From positions 4,357,091 to 4,421,090 of the forward strand of contig RPFO01000156.1 of the NCBI GenBank assembly GCA_009746045.1: a stretch of DNA of 64,000 nt, written 5' to 3'. Made by a program: the position numbers and the translations under genes. The notes beneath the pieces were generated by a model. That model searched no databases, was not told the origin of the DNA, and saw only the letters and a list, made by a program, of their open reading frames with translations. Below, one piece after another: positions 22,501 to 41,459 of the stretch; position 1 is the first letter of the stretch, and each line of letters opens with the position of its first letter. This DNA comes from Mesostigma viride. Its lineage: Eukaryota > Streptophyta > Mesostigmatophyceae > Mesostigmatales > Mesostigmataceae.

Positions 22501-25500
22501 AAGGAGTAGAGAAAAATTCCGAAGCAACAATGTCCACAATAGAGTGGTTTCTAGACAAGAGCTAATCGTATGGCCAGCAGAATCGTGGCGCATGGATGTG
22601 TTGATGAGGGACCAAACAGCAATCACCTGGAGGGTGCCCAATATTTGTGCTCGCCTTGCCCTGCACAAGAGCTGAACAGCATTTGGCAAACTGGTTCGGC
22701 TGTTTTGATAGGTTCCTAGCAGCACAGCAGGACCAGCAGAAAACAGAAGCGTCAGCAAAAGACACCCTGGAAGCATACTGCCACAATCAATATGTACATG
22801 CCCCCTACTTGCGACAGCGACTGGGGTAGTCTCGTTCATCCACATCCCCAGCAATTTCGTTGCAAGGGCGCTGGGCGTTCCTGTCCCTGACCTCCACCAG
22901 GGCCAGTTGAGCATAAAAGAACGACAACTTTGTGCCAGGGGCCTTATCATGCTCCGAAATCATAAGAGCTGGTCTGGCTAATGCAGTCAAAAGAGCTCTT
23001 GCTAATGAGATCCACGGAGCCGCTTTTATCATCAAGGTCTGACGAGCTGCCACCTGGCACCCACCTCGGCCTCCCGTTGGTCCCCACTGGCTCGTGCGTC
23101 CTCGTCCAGAAAGAAAGGCGGGGGTGGACCAATCAACAGCTCGTTGTCCTCATCCTCATCTTCACCATCAACATCACCCCGGCCATCCCTTGTGATGCCA
23201 GGTGGCGGCCTGTGAGGTGCCAAACGCGGGTCATACGGACAACAAACTTGTTCGAGTGAAATTTTCAGGTGTCGTAAGGAATTTAAAGCGCTCCTGCACC
23301 TGTGGACGGACGCAACAAGAACATACCATACAATGCCAGGGCATCCCAGAACAGGTGGCGCTAAACTGATTCTTAGCTGGCATACCAGTACACAATATAG
23401 GGGGCATACCAGTACACAATATAGGGGGCATACCAGTACACAATATAGGGGGCATACCAGTACACAATATAGGGGGCATACCAGTACACAATATAGGGGG
23501 CATACCAGTACACAATATAGGGGGCATACCAGTACACAATATAGGGGGCATACCAGTACACAATATAGGGGGCATACCAGTACACAATATAGGGGGCATA
23601 CCAGTACATAAATAGGGGACGAAACGAGACGTGCCCTGCTCCATGACTTAGAACTGGCAGCAGGACCGTCTGGACCCAGCAAACATGGTCTATATGAAAG
23701 GACAGAGGCTTTCACAAAGAGTGTGGTGGAACAGGGGTGGTGGACGCACGTTGCCCATACGCCCCAGTACCTGGCTGATTGTGCACCGCAGGATGCCATC
23801 CATCATCACTGACATGGGCACACCATCATGAATATGTACCATACACAGTGCTTTGGCCTTACACAGTGCTTTTGCCTCCCACAGTTGCAACTTCCCTCCC
23901 CCTCGCCCCCTTTCATGATCAAGATACGCAGATCGTAAGAATGATTTTACAATGCAAAGACCAAAGCAAATAGTAGTATATTCATAAGCCAGGTGGCAAC
24001 CAAGAGAAGGCTTGGTCCCCAGATAACTAGTAAATTGCATCGGACCAGGGGAGGCAAAAGACCGTGGACAGTGGCACGTTTGGCATTTAGGATTTTATAA
24101 ATGTGCAAAGGACAATTCACCGCAATAACTTGCAAAACTGAATCTTTCTGTAACTGATTGGTACACACCCACCACTCGCCCCCCTTGTGCATGAACCCAA
24201 AGTAGGTCAACATGCTGCGTGTATAGCCCCCCTACCTCCCTCCCAAACAGATCGTGCTCAATGCACGAAGTCTTGCTGCTGGCCAATTAAAACGCGGGCA
24301 TTTAAAGCGCGCTGGCCACTCAAGGACATCAGGTCGCCGACGGACCATGCGGTGCACCGGCACTCTGGCCAGGCACATACCAGGGGGGTGGCGCCGTGGG
24401 GGCAGATGCCAGCGCGGCGAGGTCCTCTGCCGTGGGCATGCAGGGGCCGATGCGGGGTCTGGGGGAGGATGCCGGGGGTGGGTGGGGGTGGGGTAGGGAG
24501 AGACCACAGACAGACAGGAAGGAAGGCATCGCTTTGATGCATGCACGTGTGATTGCATGAGGGTAGAAACGCACGGACATGGGGGTAGACTTTGCTGCAA
24601 ACAGCCACCCTCACGGCACACAAGAACAAGTGCAGACACAGGGATGATCAACGACACAAGAACAAGTGCAGACACAGGGATGGTCATCGACAAACCCGGC
24701 CCTGCCGTCTGCTGGTGTGGCCGGCAAGTGCTGGAGGACACCAGCCAATGTGGTGACTAGGTGGAAAGGCCATACTAGCCCCTCACTGACAACCTTGGGC
24801 GGGTGGTCTGGCATGCACACAAGACTTCCATCCGGCAGCGTGCGTGGGACAGTCTGGCTACAAGACTAGCTTTGAAATGTTGGTCCCGCGGGAACCCATT
24901 TGAAGTGTCTGCGCTACAGTTTACCCACAGCTAGCATCACATGCTGCATAGTAATACCTGGCTGGAGCAGGTGCCGTTGAAGGCTGGTTCCCATCAACTG
25001 CCGCGCCATCACTTGATGGGGGCGTGGGCGGGTGCCCCCCTGCGGCACCCCTTTTATCCGCTGATGGCGGTGACTGGGGGCCTTCCTCATCAGATGAGCT
25101 TGACTCATCAGAAGGAGAGGCATCAGGGCCTTCAGGGGGCCCGTCCGGCTCGCTTGACCCGCGACTGTCACTGCTGCTGCTGACATCATCCCTGTCCCGC
25201 TTGATGCCGTCGCCGCCCTTGCTGCTGTCCTTGCCTCTCTCTGGTTCCTTTGCACGCTCCTTGCGCTCCTTCTTCCCTGCTTTGATCAACTTCTTTGCCT
25301 GCTTGCGGCCGTCACCGGAGAGTACGGGCAGCATGAACTTGAGAAATCGGCCCTTGCTGGCCCCATCGTCCTCAGGGTCAAACAAGGTCCCATCCCGTTT
25401 CAACCCTAAGGCATTAAAGATGCCCGTCAGCAGCTTCACCAGGGCTGGATCCGTTACCCCGCCAATGTCGACGGCGTCCCCACCGTCCAATCGTTTCAGC

Positions 25501-25970
25501 AACTGTGGCAGGCATGCGGAAGCCGAGATGGCAGTGCGGGTTCCAGTTCAAATAAAAAACATGCAGCACGCCCAGGTCAGCAGGTGGACAATCATTGGGA
25601 CTAAACACTGACGCGCAGTATGCCCCGTCTGTAGCTTCAGGGTTGGCCGCCAGTGTTCACCATGCAAGGTGAATTTTATTTGCAGATTTCCTAACAGCAG
25701 TTGGCCCAACCAAACTTGACGAAATAATTTAGATAAATAAAATTTAATCCGTACCAGTATAAAGTCTTGCTCCACGCTGGAGAATTGCCTAAGAAGCGAG
25801 GAGGCTAAGGAATGTGCCAATTCAGCATCGGCAATTTTCTTACGGCTGGACGACTTCTTGTGTCGTTTACTTTTCCGTTCCTGCCTCTCTCTACCCTTCT
25901 TCCTCGACTTGTCCTTCTTTCGCTTCTTCCGCTCGGAGTCACTGTCGTCATCCTTCCGTTTGTCTTTCAT
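13529..25970 (-). CDS. J-domain + DUF3752 (GPALPP) nuclear protein, 11 exons
   Basis: Exons in transcription order: 25970-25755, 25502-24958, 24458-24381, 23209-23065, 22381-22293, 21512-21401, 18259-18206, 17272-17224, 16820-16726, 14854-14736, 13943-13529. All have GT-AG borders and the phases close, giving 1917 nt and 638 aa. Order of parts: Lys/Arg/Ser-rich nuclear N-terminus (1-50); helical segment LLRQFSSVEQDF...LLKRLDGGDAVD (about 60-85); acidic linker with PRIGPCMPTAEDLA and LLIGPPPPFF, the GPALPP-type motifs; J-domain (about 329-395) with HPD at 367-369; KRDEWLTSLP (about 448-457), TSVWTDTP (about 482-489) and the C-terminus HPWKPWNRE...GQRHFL (DUF3752). The same combination exists in a plant DnaJ protein; a spliceosome or nuclear Hsp70 co-chaperone role is inferred. 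It is divergent from BRX1. Three introns hold large minisatellites. Confidence 0.88.
14935..16563. repeat. 60-bp minisatellite, about 27 units, in an intron
   Basis: Unit of 60 bp containing GGGCAGATGGCTCGACAGCA, ATGTTGCAGGTAAGGTTGTC and TTGGTTTTGTTCACT. A few units are shortened (for example near 15435, 15855 and 16280). It lies in the J-domain gene intron 14855-16725. The 20-codon period gives long frames (NKTKYDNLTCNIAVEPSALV repeats) that are not genes. Each unit carries CAGGTAAG on the strand opposite the gene. Confidence 0.95.
18353..21060. repeat. 36-bp minisatellite, about 75 units, in an intron
   Basis: 2.7 kb of a 36-bp unit GGGGAGATACAATCGCTGAG + AGGCTAACTAGAACCA with variants at a few fixed positions (ACAATC/ACAGTC, GAACCA/GGACCA/GAAGCA/GTGCCA). 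It lies in the J-domain gene intron 18260-21400. On the gene strand it stays open as a 930-aa LVSLSAIVSPLV frame, an artefact of the 12-codon period. Confidence 0.97.
23379..23612. repeat. 24-bp minisatellite, about 10 units, in an intron
   Basis: Nearly perfect units of 24 bp, ACCAGTACACAATATAGGGG plus GCAT, in the J-domain gene intron 23210-24380. The homogeneity suggests recent expansion. Confidence 0.95.
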
Positions 25971-26783
25971 CTTTTCATGAGGATTTTTTTAAAAATGTCA
26001 ATGAATGGGCTTTAAATTGTCTCCATGCCTTCCAAATTACGCCTTGGCCTCTTGCACTACGCACGTGCGAATTCGCGTGCCACATGTTAGCTATGGCAGC
26101 GACTTGCTCAATGCTCACACGGAATGAACAATGTCAATGTCAATGTTGCCTCCAGGTCATTTGCCCAATCATACTTCTGTCATCCACCATGCTTGTTTCT
26201 GATTCTGCGGATGTCACGCCGCACCGCGGGGGCGCAGCAGGCGAACCTATCTAGAGAGGCGTTGAGTTGAGTTCAGTTGAGTTCATTCCCGCGCCGGTGG
26301 TCCGACAGGCTTAAATTCATAGTGGATCCAGGGTGGATCCATAGGCTGGTCCGACCTACAGCCTGTAGAGAAGTAGAGAGGCGTGGGGAGGTTCCAGTTT
26401 CCGAATCGAGATCAGCTTCGGCGGACGGGCCCGGGCGCGGGCGCGGGCGCGGGCGCGGTTCCATTTCCCTGCCATGCGTGGACGCCTTGGACCAACGCCG
26501 CAAACTTTGCTTGCACCAAATACCAGCCGGCTTCTTAGCCATGGTTGCATTCGATAAGTAGTCCCGATTGCAGAATATTGGTAGCCACCACAGCACGACC
26601 AGCTGCAACGAAGTCGCGCACAGGCGGTGGTTATATCTCGCACCATGTCTTTGCCGTGAGGGTAAAGTACAGTCCCTGTTTCCTGTCGGTGCTGTAGCTG
26701 CTGGTTTGGTCAACGAAGTCGCCAGTTAAGTGAGCTGGGAAAAAGGTGCATTATTCGCTTTAGTCGTTATTTCCTCCGTCATA
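25971..26783. promoter_or_regulatory. Divergent promoter region between the J-domain gene and BRX1
   Basis: 813 bp separate the two start codons (25970 minus, 26784 plus), so both promoters and 5' UTRs must lie here unless there are non-coding first exons. Visible features are a short GTTGAGTTGAGTTCAGTTGA repeat (about 26263-26282) and a GGGCGC run (about 26428-26457). No TATA box could be assigned. Confidence 0.6.
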
Positions 26784-35573
<8,790 letters not shown>

Positions 35574-35682
35574 TGCACAAATGTTTCTTAGTAAAGGAAG
35601 GGGGGCTGCACTATCAAGCAGATGTACCGCGGGTTGAGTCTCCGTGAATTACTGCTAGCCGCAGTTTGCTGTGTTTATTTAT

Positions 35683-35805
35683 CGAGTAAGTAAGTATGTG
35701 CTTGCGTGTCATGCGCATGGGCATGCCACGGAGTACGATGCTAATCTGATTAGAAAAAATAATTACACGAAAGTTACAAATATCGTCTGCATCATTAACC
35801 AACCA
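35683..35805 (+). repeat. Dispersed (TAAG)n-tailed repeat, copy 3
   Basis: Contains GTAAGTAAGTATGTGCTTGC, GTCATGCGCATGGGCATGCC and TAATTACACGAAAGTTAC, about 110 bp after the BRX1 stop, so it may lie in the BRX1 3' UTR or terminator region. Confidence 0.6.
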
Positions 35806-36198
35806 TATCAAGGAGACCTCGATCTTAACATTACACATGACAAGAAGGGCTGGCGTACGGCTGTCTATGATAAGCGCAAGGATCCTAAATACCAGCAAAT
35901 TCCTTTTATTCGTTACCCCGATATTCACAGTCTCCTTTCCCACACAGCAAAATATGGTGTTGTTCTTTCTCAGTTACATCGTTTTTCCCGTCTTTGTTCT
36001 TATCGTGTTGATTTCATCACGACTCTTGTTGAACTCTTGCATCGTTTACTGGTCAAAGACTATGACCGAGACATTATGCTCCGTCAAGTCCGGTGTTTTT
36101 TGCAACGTCACCCACATCTGTTCGGTGCTGCCCCTTGGCACAAGCTCTACAAACAGGTCGTGGACCGGCTGGATCGCATAGTATCTCCGCACATCTGA
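35790..36198 (+). pseudogene. C-terminal fragment of a retroelement reverse-transcriptase protein
   Basis: The frame reads GDLDLNITHDKKGWRTAVYD, then RYPDIH, KYGVVLSQLHRFSRLCSYRV and LLHRLLVKDY, ending at a stop at 36196-36198. The pattern YDKR...YGVxxSQLxRFxRxC...LL is the region after the RT core in a protein family that I remember from many animal retroelement RTs. No RT catalytic box is present, so this is a 5'-truncated piece. Its likely 3' UTR runs to about 36751 and ends GCGCTCCTTG, matching the family of short retro-insertions. Assignment to Penelope-like or another non-LTR class is open. Confidence 0.5.
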
Positions 36199-36751
36199 AC
36201 CCTGTGATGCCAGATCTCCTTTGCGGCCGTTCCGAGCTTGGCACTGGATTCGTTGCAGAAAACATCGTCGCGTCGCTGCAGCAACACGATGTTTTCTGGC
36301 ATCCGCGGGCTTTTGGTTCCCGCCGCACATTTGAAAGTGCTGTCCTCCGGCTTTTTGCCTTTGCACCGTGTGCAGTTCTTGGACGTTTGGAATCATGGCA
36401 TGGCTAACGTGATGACTGACTAGCTACCTTTTCAGTGGTTTTCCATTTGCGGGTATTTCCTCACAAATGGTGGGAGAGCGATCGCAGCAATGGTGCTCAC
36501 CACTAGACACTCCCGGCCAGTTAGGCTCGAAACACACGCCCTGATCAAGCATGCTGTTTCCGGCCCCACCGTCTAGGTCATCTAGTCGCTCTACACGTAA
36601 GCCAGCCATAATTTCAATGCACAAGGATACACATTTCCATCACCATTCATCTTCATCATCCTGAACGACTCGAACACACGGACAAGATAACGGCAGGCTC
36701 GAGCTACCATGGTCCGGATTCTCCCGATTTCTGGCCTGCGCTCCTTGATAT
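36199..36751 (+). mobile_element. Probable 3' UTR of the RT-fragment element
   Basis: No coding content was recognised. The second half (about 36530-36751) is the forward copy of the 12623-12843 insertion and ends with GATTCTCCCGATTTCTGGCC, TGCGCTCCTTG. It follows the RT-like frame directly, so one element from about 35.8 to 36.75 kb is the simplest reading. Confidence 0.5.
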
Positions 36752-36790
36752 CAAGGAGACAACCAGCGCATGCCAGAAATCGGGAGAATC
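36717..36790. repeat. Inverted repeat formed by two facing element 3' ends
   Basis: GATTCTCCCGATTTCTGGCC at 36717 faces its reverse complement ending at 36790, meeting at CTTGATATCAAG. The left arm lacks GGTTGT of the full terminus; the right arm has GCATGCC instead of GCAGGCC. Read as a second, opposite, truncated insertion at the 3' end of the first. Confidence 0.7.
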
Positions 36791-37159
36791 AAGACACATA
36801 AAGTCACTGTGATCACAATGTGAATAGTCGCTGTGATCACAAAGTGAAGATCACAATCGCTTCGTCTTTCTAAGACGCACACGCTGATATAGTTTTCCGA
36901 AGCTATTACGCAATATATGACGAGCAAACGCTCATCCACGCAACGCAGCCTGGCGGCTGCGCTAAGCACTGAAAATACGTCTGCAGCTCCAGCTGCAGCT
37001 TTGCCCTTGAGCAGGTCCGGAAGGCAGCGGTGGCACTAGTCGCGCATTGGTGGTTGCCCAGCCCCCCGGGCTTGCATCGCCATCTGCAACGCCTGAGCCC
37101 AAGCGCAGTCGCCCTGCCGAGCGCACTGGGACGAGATCGCCTTTAACATCAACGCATAT

Positions 37160-37172
37160 CAAGGAGACAACC
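37160..37172 (-). mobile_element. 13-bp retro-insertion with 6-bp target duplication
   Basis: CAAGGAGACAACC between GCATAT at 37154-37159 and GCATAT at 37173-37178, inside LINE copy 3 ORF1. Confidence 0.5.
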
Positions 37173-38438
37173 GCATATGGCTACTGGAATCGAAGCCCGG
37201 GAGCCTTCATGGAAGATGTGTTTTTCGGCACGCACGCCTCGCTTGTAGCCCTGTCTGCTCGCACCTCATCTCCCACAACCGCGGCCGCTGGCCAAACGGC
37301 CTTCGTTGCACCGCCAAGGATCTCCCGCTTATTCTTCGCACGAATCGCCCCTGGCTTCAGCGCTTCCCCCTCTGCTCCCTCCTCGGGCGCTCCGACGCCG
37401 AGATCTGCCCCCCCCCTCCCACCGTTGTGACAGAAACCATCGTCCGCACCCTCCTTAAGGAAGCTTTCGAGCAGCACGTGTGACCCCCCTTGCTACCGAT
37501 GTGGCAGCAATGGGAGGCACGCTGGCTACTAAGCTCCCTCACATTTCCACCACCGTCACCTCCACCTCCACCCTCCTCGCCTCCACCTCCACCGCCGCCC
37601 TCAAGGCCCAGCTCCTCGACCTCGACCAGCGCCTCAAGAACACCGCCATTGCCATCGGGTGCATGCAAAACACCGCAGGCATCATGCACCGCCTGCAGGC
37701 GGTGAAGGACATTGCCGCCAAGCCAGCCCCCACTGGCCCAGGCGGCGACGCCCCTCCCATCCGGCCAGACCTGGCCGGCGGACCTGCTCAAGCACCACAC
37801 CACCTCCACCATCGCGGCACAGCTCAAGCAACAAGCCCGTCGACCTCTGCGAGGAGGCCGACCGCACCCAGCGCAGCCACAATGTCATCGTCAACTGAGC
37901 ACTTCGACCAGCCGGCAGATGAGACCTCGGCGACTCTTCTCACGGCATTTAAGCGCGACATTCTTGCCCCCATGCACGTAATCACTGGTGAGCTGCGGAT
38001 GTCGGCGCTGCCCGCCTTCCCCGCGCGCGGGGTAAGGCTGGCCCGGCTCCCCTGCTCCTCACATTTAAGTACATGGCGGACAAGCTGTTGTTTCTTAAAA
38101 ACCGCAAGAAGCTCTCGAGGACTCGCTACACGCTGGACGACGACCTGACCCTGGCCCAGCAACAACGGCGACGCGAGCTATGGCCGACCTACCTCCAGCT
38201 CCGGCATGCACAGTGCAGGGGGCCCGGAAACCGGTATACTGGGGGGACGTCATCCACGTCGACCACAAGCCCTGGCACTCCCAGTCATGGATTTAAGTCA
38301 TGCGCCAGGCACGTGCGCGCTTTGCCGCCTTTTAAGGGGTTAGAGCCTGGCTTGGACATCCTTAACGACCGCAGCAAGGGAGGCGGTGGCCCTGGTTACC
38401 GCCTGTCCGACTTTATTTATGCGGATGATACCACCCTC

Positions 38439-38486
38439 ATGCATCATGGATTCTCCCGATTTCTGGCCTGCGCTGTTTGTCTCCTT
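38439..38486 (+). mobile_element. 48-bp retro-insertion with 12-bp target duplication
   Basis: The insert contains GATTCTCCCGATTTCTGGCC and ends TGTTTGTCTCCTT. It is flanked by GATACCACCCTC at 38427-38438 and 38487-38498. The parent ORF2 (around 42577) has this motif once, directly after the YADD codons, which confirms a duplication at insertion. Confidence 0.65.
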
Positions 38487-39240
38487 GATACCACCCTCGA
38501 TCATGCATCGAGCCCTGGAGCCGAGCTAGTACATTCAGACCTGGCTGGACTGTCTCGGCTTCAATGGAGGCGCGGGCGGTAGCCGGGGCTGGAGATTAGC
38601 GTAAAAACCGAGGCGATGGCGGTGATTGGTCGGCGACCACTCGCCCGCCGCTTCCGCCCGCGGCTGCTCGACGGGTCTAAGGTCCCGTTTCATTATTGCT
38701 TCAAATTGCTGGGGAGCATGCTCCCTGACACTGCTGACGATGTGGACACCCGCATCGGCCTGGCCTGGGCCAGGCTCCGCTCGCTCAACACCTACTGGCA
38801 CTCAAAGGACCTTTGCGAGGACCGCAAGCGAGTGCTCTTCAAGGTCTTGGTCCTCAGTCACGGCGCTCACCTGCGGTGCAGAGGCCGCCGTGGAAGATCA
38901 CGGACAAGCTCGTCACCTGGATGAACGACACAGTAACCAGGATGCTCCGACATGTCCTGAACGTAGGGTTTCCCACGCTAGAGTCTTTGTAGAAGGTCGC
39001 TAGAGTCTTTGTATCTACTCAGGACTTATAGAAGGGTATCCCCCGTATTTCGAATGAGATTAAAGGCAGCGTAGAACAGCATTTGTAGGACGTCTTGCTC
39101 GAAGCAGTGGTAGACACGTACCGCCCTTGGTACGTCTGGCCGGCCCCCAGCGGCTTGGCCAGCCAGCTAGGGCGGCATATCCTCACCCGGACCTGGCCTG
39201 GCCCCAAATAGGCCAAGCCCCGCGCAGGGCGGGTAGCCTA

Positions 39241-39599
39241 TACATGACCTGCCGTTTACATTGTCGTCAGACAGCAACAAACGTGAAAACGCGAGCTGCC
39301 CAAATCTGAGATTCCACGGAGCACACTGACTGAGAGAGTAAGAAAGCCTAGAAGCTACCAGCAAGGAATCCAACATAGGACCTTTGGCATGATTTCGCAG
39401 CTGTGTGAGTCTCCTAACTGATCCGAAGGCATCTTCGAAACAGCCCAACTGCGAAAAACCTCTGCACCCCGGAGAGGGGTGCCAATATGTCCGATATTGC
39501 TGAATCTATAGAAGATTGACTCACCACTAGACCTAAGCTAGTGCGCAGAAGTACTACGCACGGACCGGCTGCCGTTTACAGATCATGCAGTTGCTGGCC
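39241..39599. other. Unassigned sequence between LINE copies
   Basis: No coding frame, repeat match or structured element was recognised. It may be unrecognised LINE 3' sequence or host DNA. Confidence 0.4.
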
Positions 39600-41400
39600 T
39601 GTCATGGGGGGAAAGATCATCATGGCTATACAAAAGCTAGGGCGTGGCATCTCAGCAGAGAGCAACTCTCTGCAAGGGCACAGCATAACTAGATAAAACT
39701 AGGCATCATCTGGAGTGTGGCACATCATAGGCACACATGTACATGGTTAAATAATGCTCGTGGCTCAGCTGGTATAGTGCCTGTAGGAGGCGTACATGAA
39801 CATGGCCACGGTCTATCTATACTACACTACTACTGCTGTATTCCCCTAAGCTGGGGCGTCTGGAGTCGCGGGGGCCGCGGGGGTCGCCTGCCAGGGCTTG
39901 TGGCCGACGTAGATGGCCGCCCCCTTCCAGTACACCGGCTGCCCCGCCTTGGTCTGCCGGAGCTGGAGGTAGGTCGGCCATAGCTCCCGTCGCCGTTGTT
40001 GCTGCGCCAGGGTCAAGTCGTCGTCAATGGTGAAGAGAGTCTTCTCGAGCCGCTTGCGGCGTCGGAGAAAAGAAATCTTGTCCGCCGGGGTCTTAAAGGT
40101 GAGAAGGAGCGGGGGCGCCCCTGCCTTACCCCGCGCGCGGGGAAGGCGGTGGGCGACCAGGTCGATCTCACCATTAAGACCCATGCGACCAAGGATTTCT
40201 CTCTCAAACGCACGCGTAAGCTTCTCGGAATTCTCACCTTCCTCCATGTCGAAGTTCTTGACAATGACGTTGAGGCTGCGCTTGGCGAGCTCAGCCTCCT
40301 CGCGGAGGTCAAGCGTCTGCCGTTGAAGCTGGGCTGCGACGGCGGAGGTGGTGGAGGTGGTGTGTTGCTTAAGCATGTCCGCCCAGGTGGTGATGGGAGG
40401 AGCATCGCCGGCCAGGCCAGCCGGGGCTGGCTTGGCGGCAATGTCCTTCACCGCCTGGGCGGTGAGGCCTGCGGTGTTCTGCAGAACCTCGATAGCGATG
40501 GCGTTGTCCTTAAGACGCTGGTCGATGTCGCGGAGCTGGGCGGTGATGGAGTCGGTGGAGGCGGAGGGGGGGGGGGGGGGGGAGGCGAGGAGGGCGGCGG
40601 TGGCGGTGGGGATGGTGGGGAGCTCAGCAGCCAGCGTGCCGCCAATTGCCGCCACATCTGCAGCAATGGGCGTCACGTGCTGTGAGAGGGCGGCGTGGAG
40701 GTGGTGGACGAAGGTGGATTCGGTAATGGGGGCGGGGTGCAGAAGGTCCTCGGCCGAGCGCTTAGTGAGGGTAAAGAGAGCTGCGAGCTGAAGGCGGGGG
40801 CGAGACCAGCCGGCCAGGTTGGTCGACAAGTCTGAGACGCGGTTGGAATACCGGCCGTCAGCTCCGTTGCACGGAAAAACTGGGTGTTGAAATTAAGTTG
40901 CTGGCACAGGGCCAGCAGTGAGGCGTGTGACCCGTAAAACACGAGCTCCAGTATCTTGATGGGTGGCATGTCGAAAATGGCAGGCCTGTTGGCGTCGAAG
41001 GTGGTGGTAAAGAGCCTATCGACGTCAAAATCACGCTCAGACCAGCCAGGTTCGCCTGGGCGACTGCGCTTTGGGTCAGGCGATGCAGAGGGCGAGGAGA
41101 GCCCGGGGGGGTTCTGGGCGACCACCAGTGCGCGACTAGTGTCACCACTGCCTTCCGGCCCTGATGGCGAAGCTGCAGCCGGAGCTGCAGACGTATTTTC
41201 ATTGCCGAGCGCAGCCGTCAGGCTGCGTTGCGTCGATGGGCGTTTGCTCATCGTATATTGCGTAATAGCGTCGGAAAATTACATATATCAGCATGTGCGT
41301 CTTAGAAAGACGAAGCGATTGTGATATTCACGACTAAATTCGCTGCTCAAACGTGAAAGTTATGAGCGCCGCCGTCAGCCATGGCTACCTCGTGGCTTGT
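39600..41400 (-). mobile_element. Half-LINE, copy 2
   Basis: Minus strand: 5' UTR (GCCATGGCTGACGGCGG, about 41385 down), ORF1 41251-39846, then the same 3' UTR start as copy 1 (GGGGAATACAGCAGTAGTAG) to about 39600, where it stops about 180 bp short of the terminal stem-loop. It lies head-to-head with the ORF2 fragment that starts at 41460. Confidence 0.65.
39846..41251 (-). pseudogene. LINE ORF1 protein, copy 2 (one main frameshift)
   Basis: MSKRPSTQRSLTAALG to about 40830 in one frame, then the rest in the next. The N-terminus is Pro/Ser-rich with a basic PKRSRPGEP patch. The middle has DIDQRLKDNAIAIEVLQNTA (coiled-coil-like). The C-terminal RRM/CTD part has RSLNVIVKNFDMEEGENSEK, REILGRMGLNGEIDLVAHRL, PADKISFLRRRKRLEKT and DDDLTLAQQQRRRELW, and it ends TPDAPA. 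This is the best-preserved C-terminal half in the window. A 19-base G run near 40563-40582 lies in the coding part. Confidence 0.75.
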
Positions 41401-41459
41401 GGCTCATTCACTTTGTTGATGATCTCCCATGGATGATGCATTAAGAATTTAGCCATGCT

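Larger units (their letters stand above)
36848..39240 (+). pseudogene. LINE copy 3: ORF1 joined to ORF2 by internal deletion
   Basis: The 5' UTR tail (TCACAATCGCTTCGTCTTTC) is followed by the ORF1 start MTSKRSSTQRSLAAAL at 36916. Heavily shifted ORF1 pieces lead to LDDDLTLAQQQRRRELW (about 38130-38185) and KPWHSQSWI. The sequence then passes directly into ORF2 at VMRQARARFAAFKGLEPGLD, followed by DFIYADDTTLM (the RT catalytic box), VDTRIGLAWARLRSLN and LGLAGPQRLGQP-like remnants to about 39240. The whole N-terminal half of ORF2 is missing. It links ORF1 and ORF2 as parts of one element family. Two tiny retro-insertions (37160, 38439) lie inside it. Confidence 0.7.

Noticed and set aside
35806-35815. 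A sixth short retro-insertion at ATCAAGGAGACCTCG
   Set aside because: It matches only the first nine bases, lacks flanking direct repeats and is explained as coding sequence (QGDLDL) of the RT-like frame.
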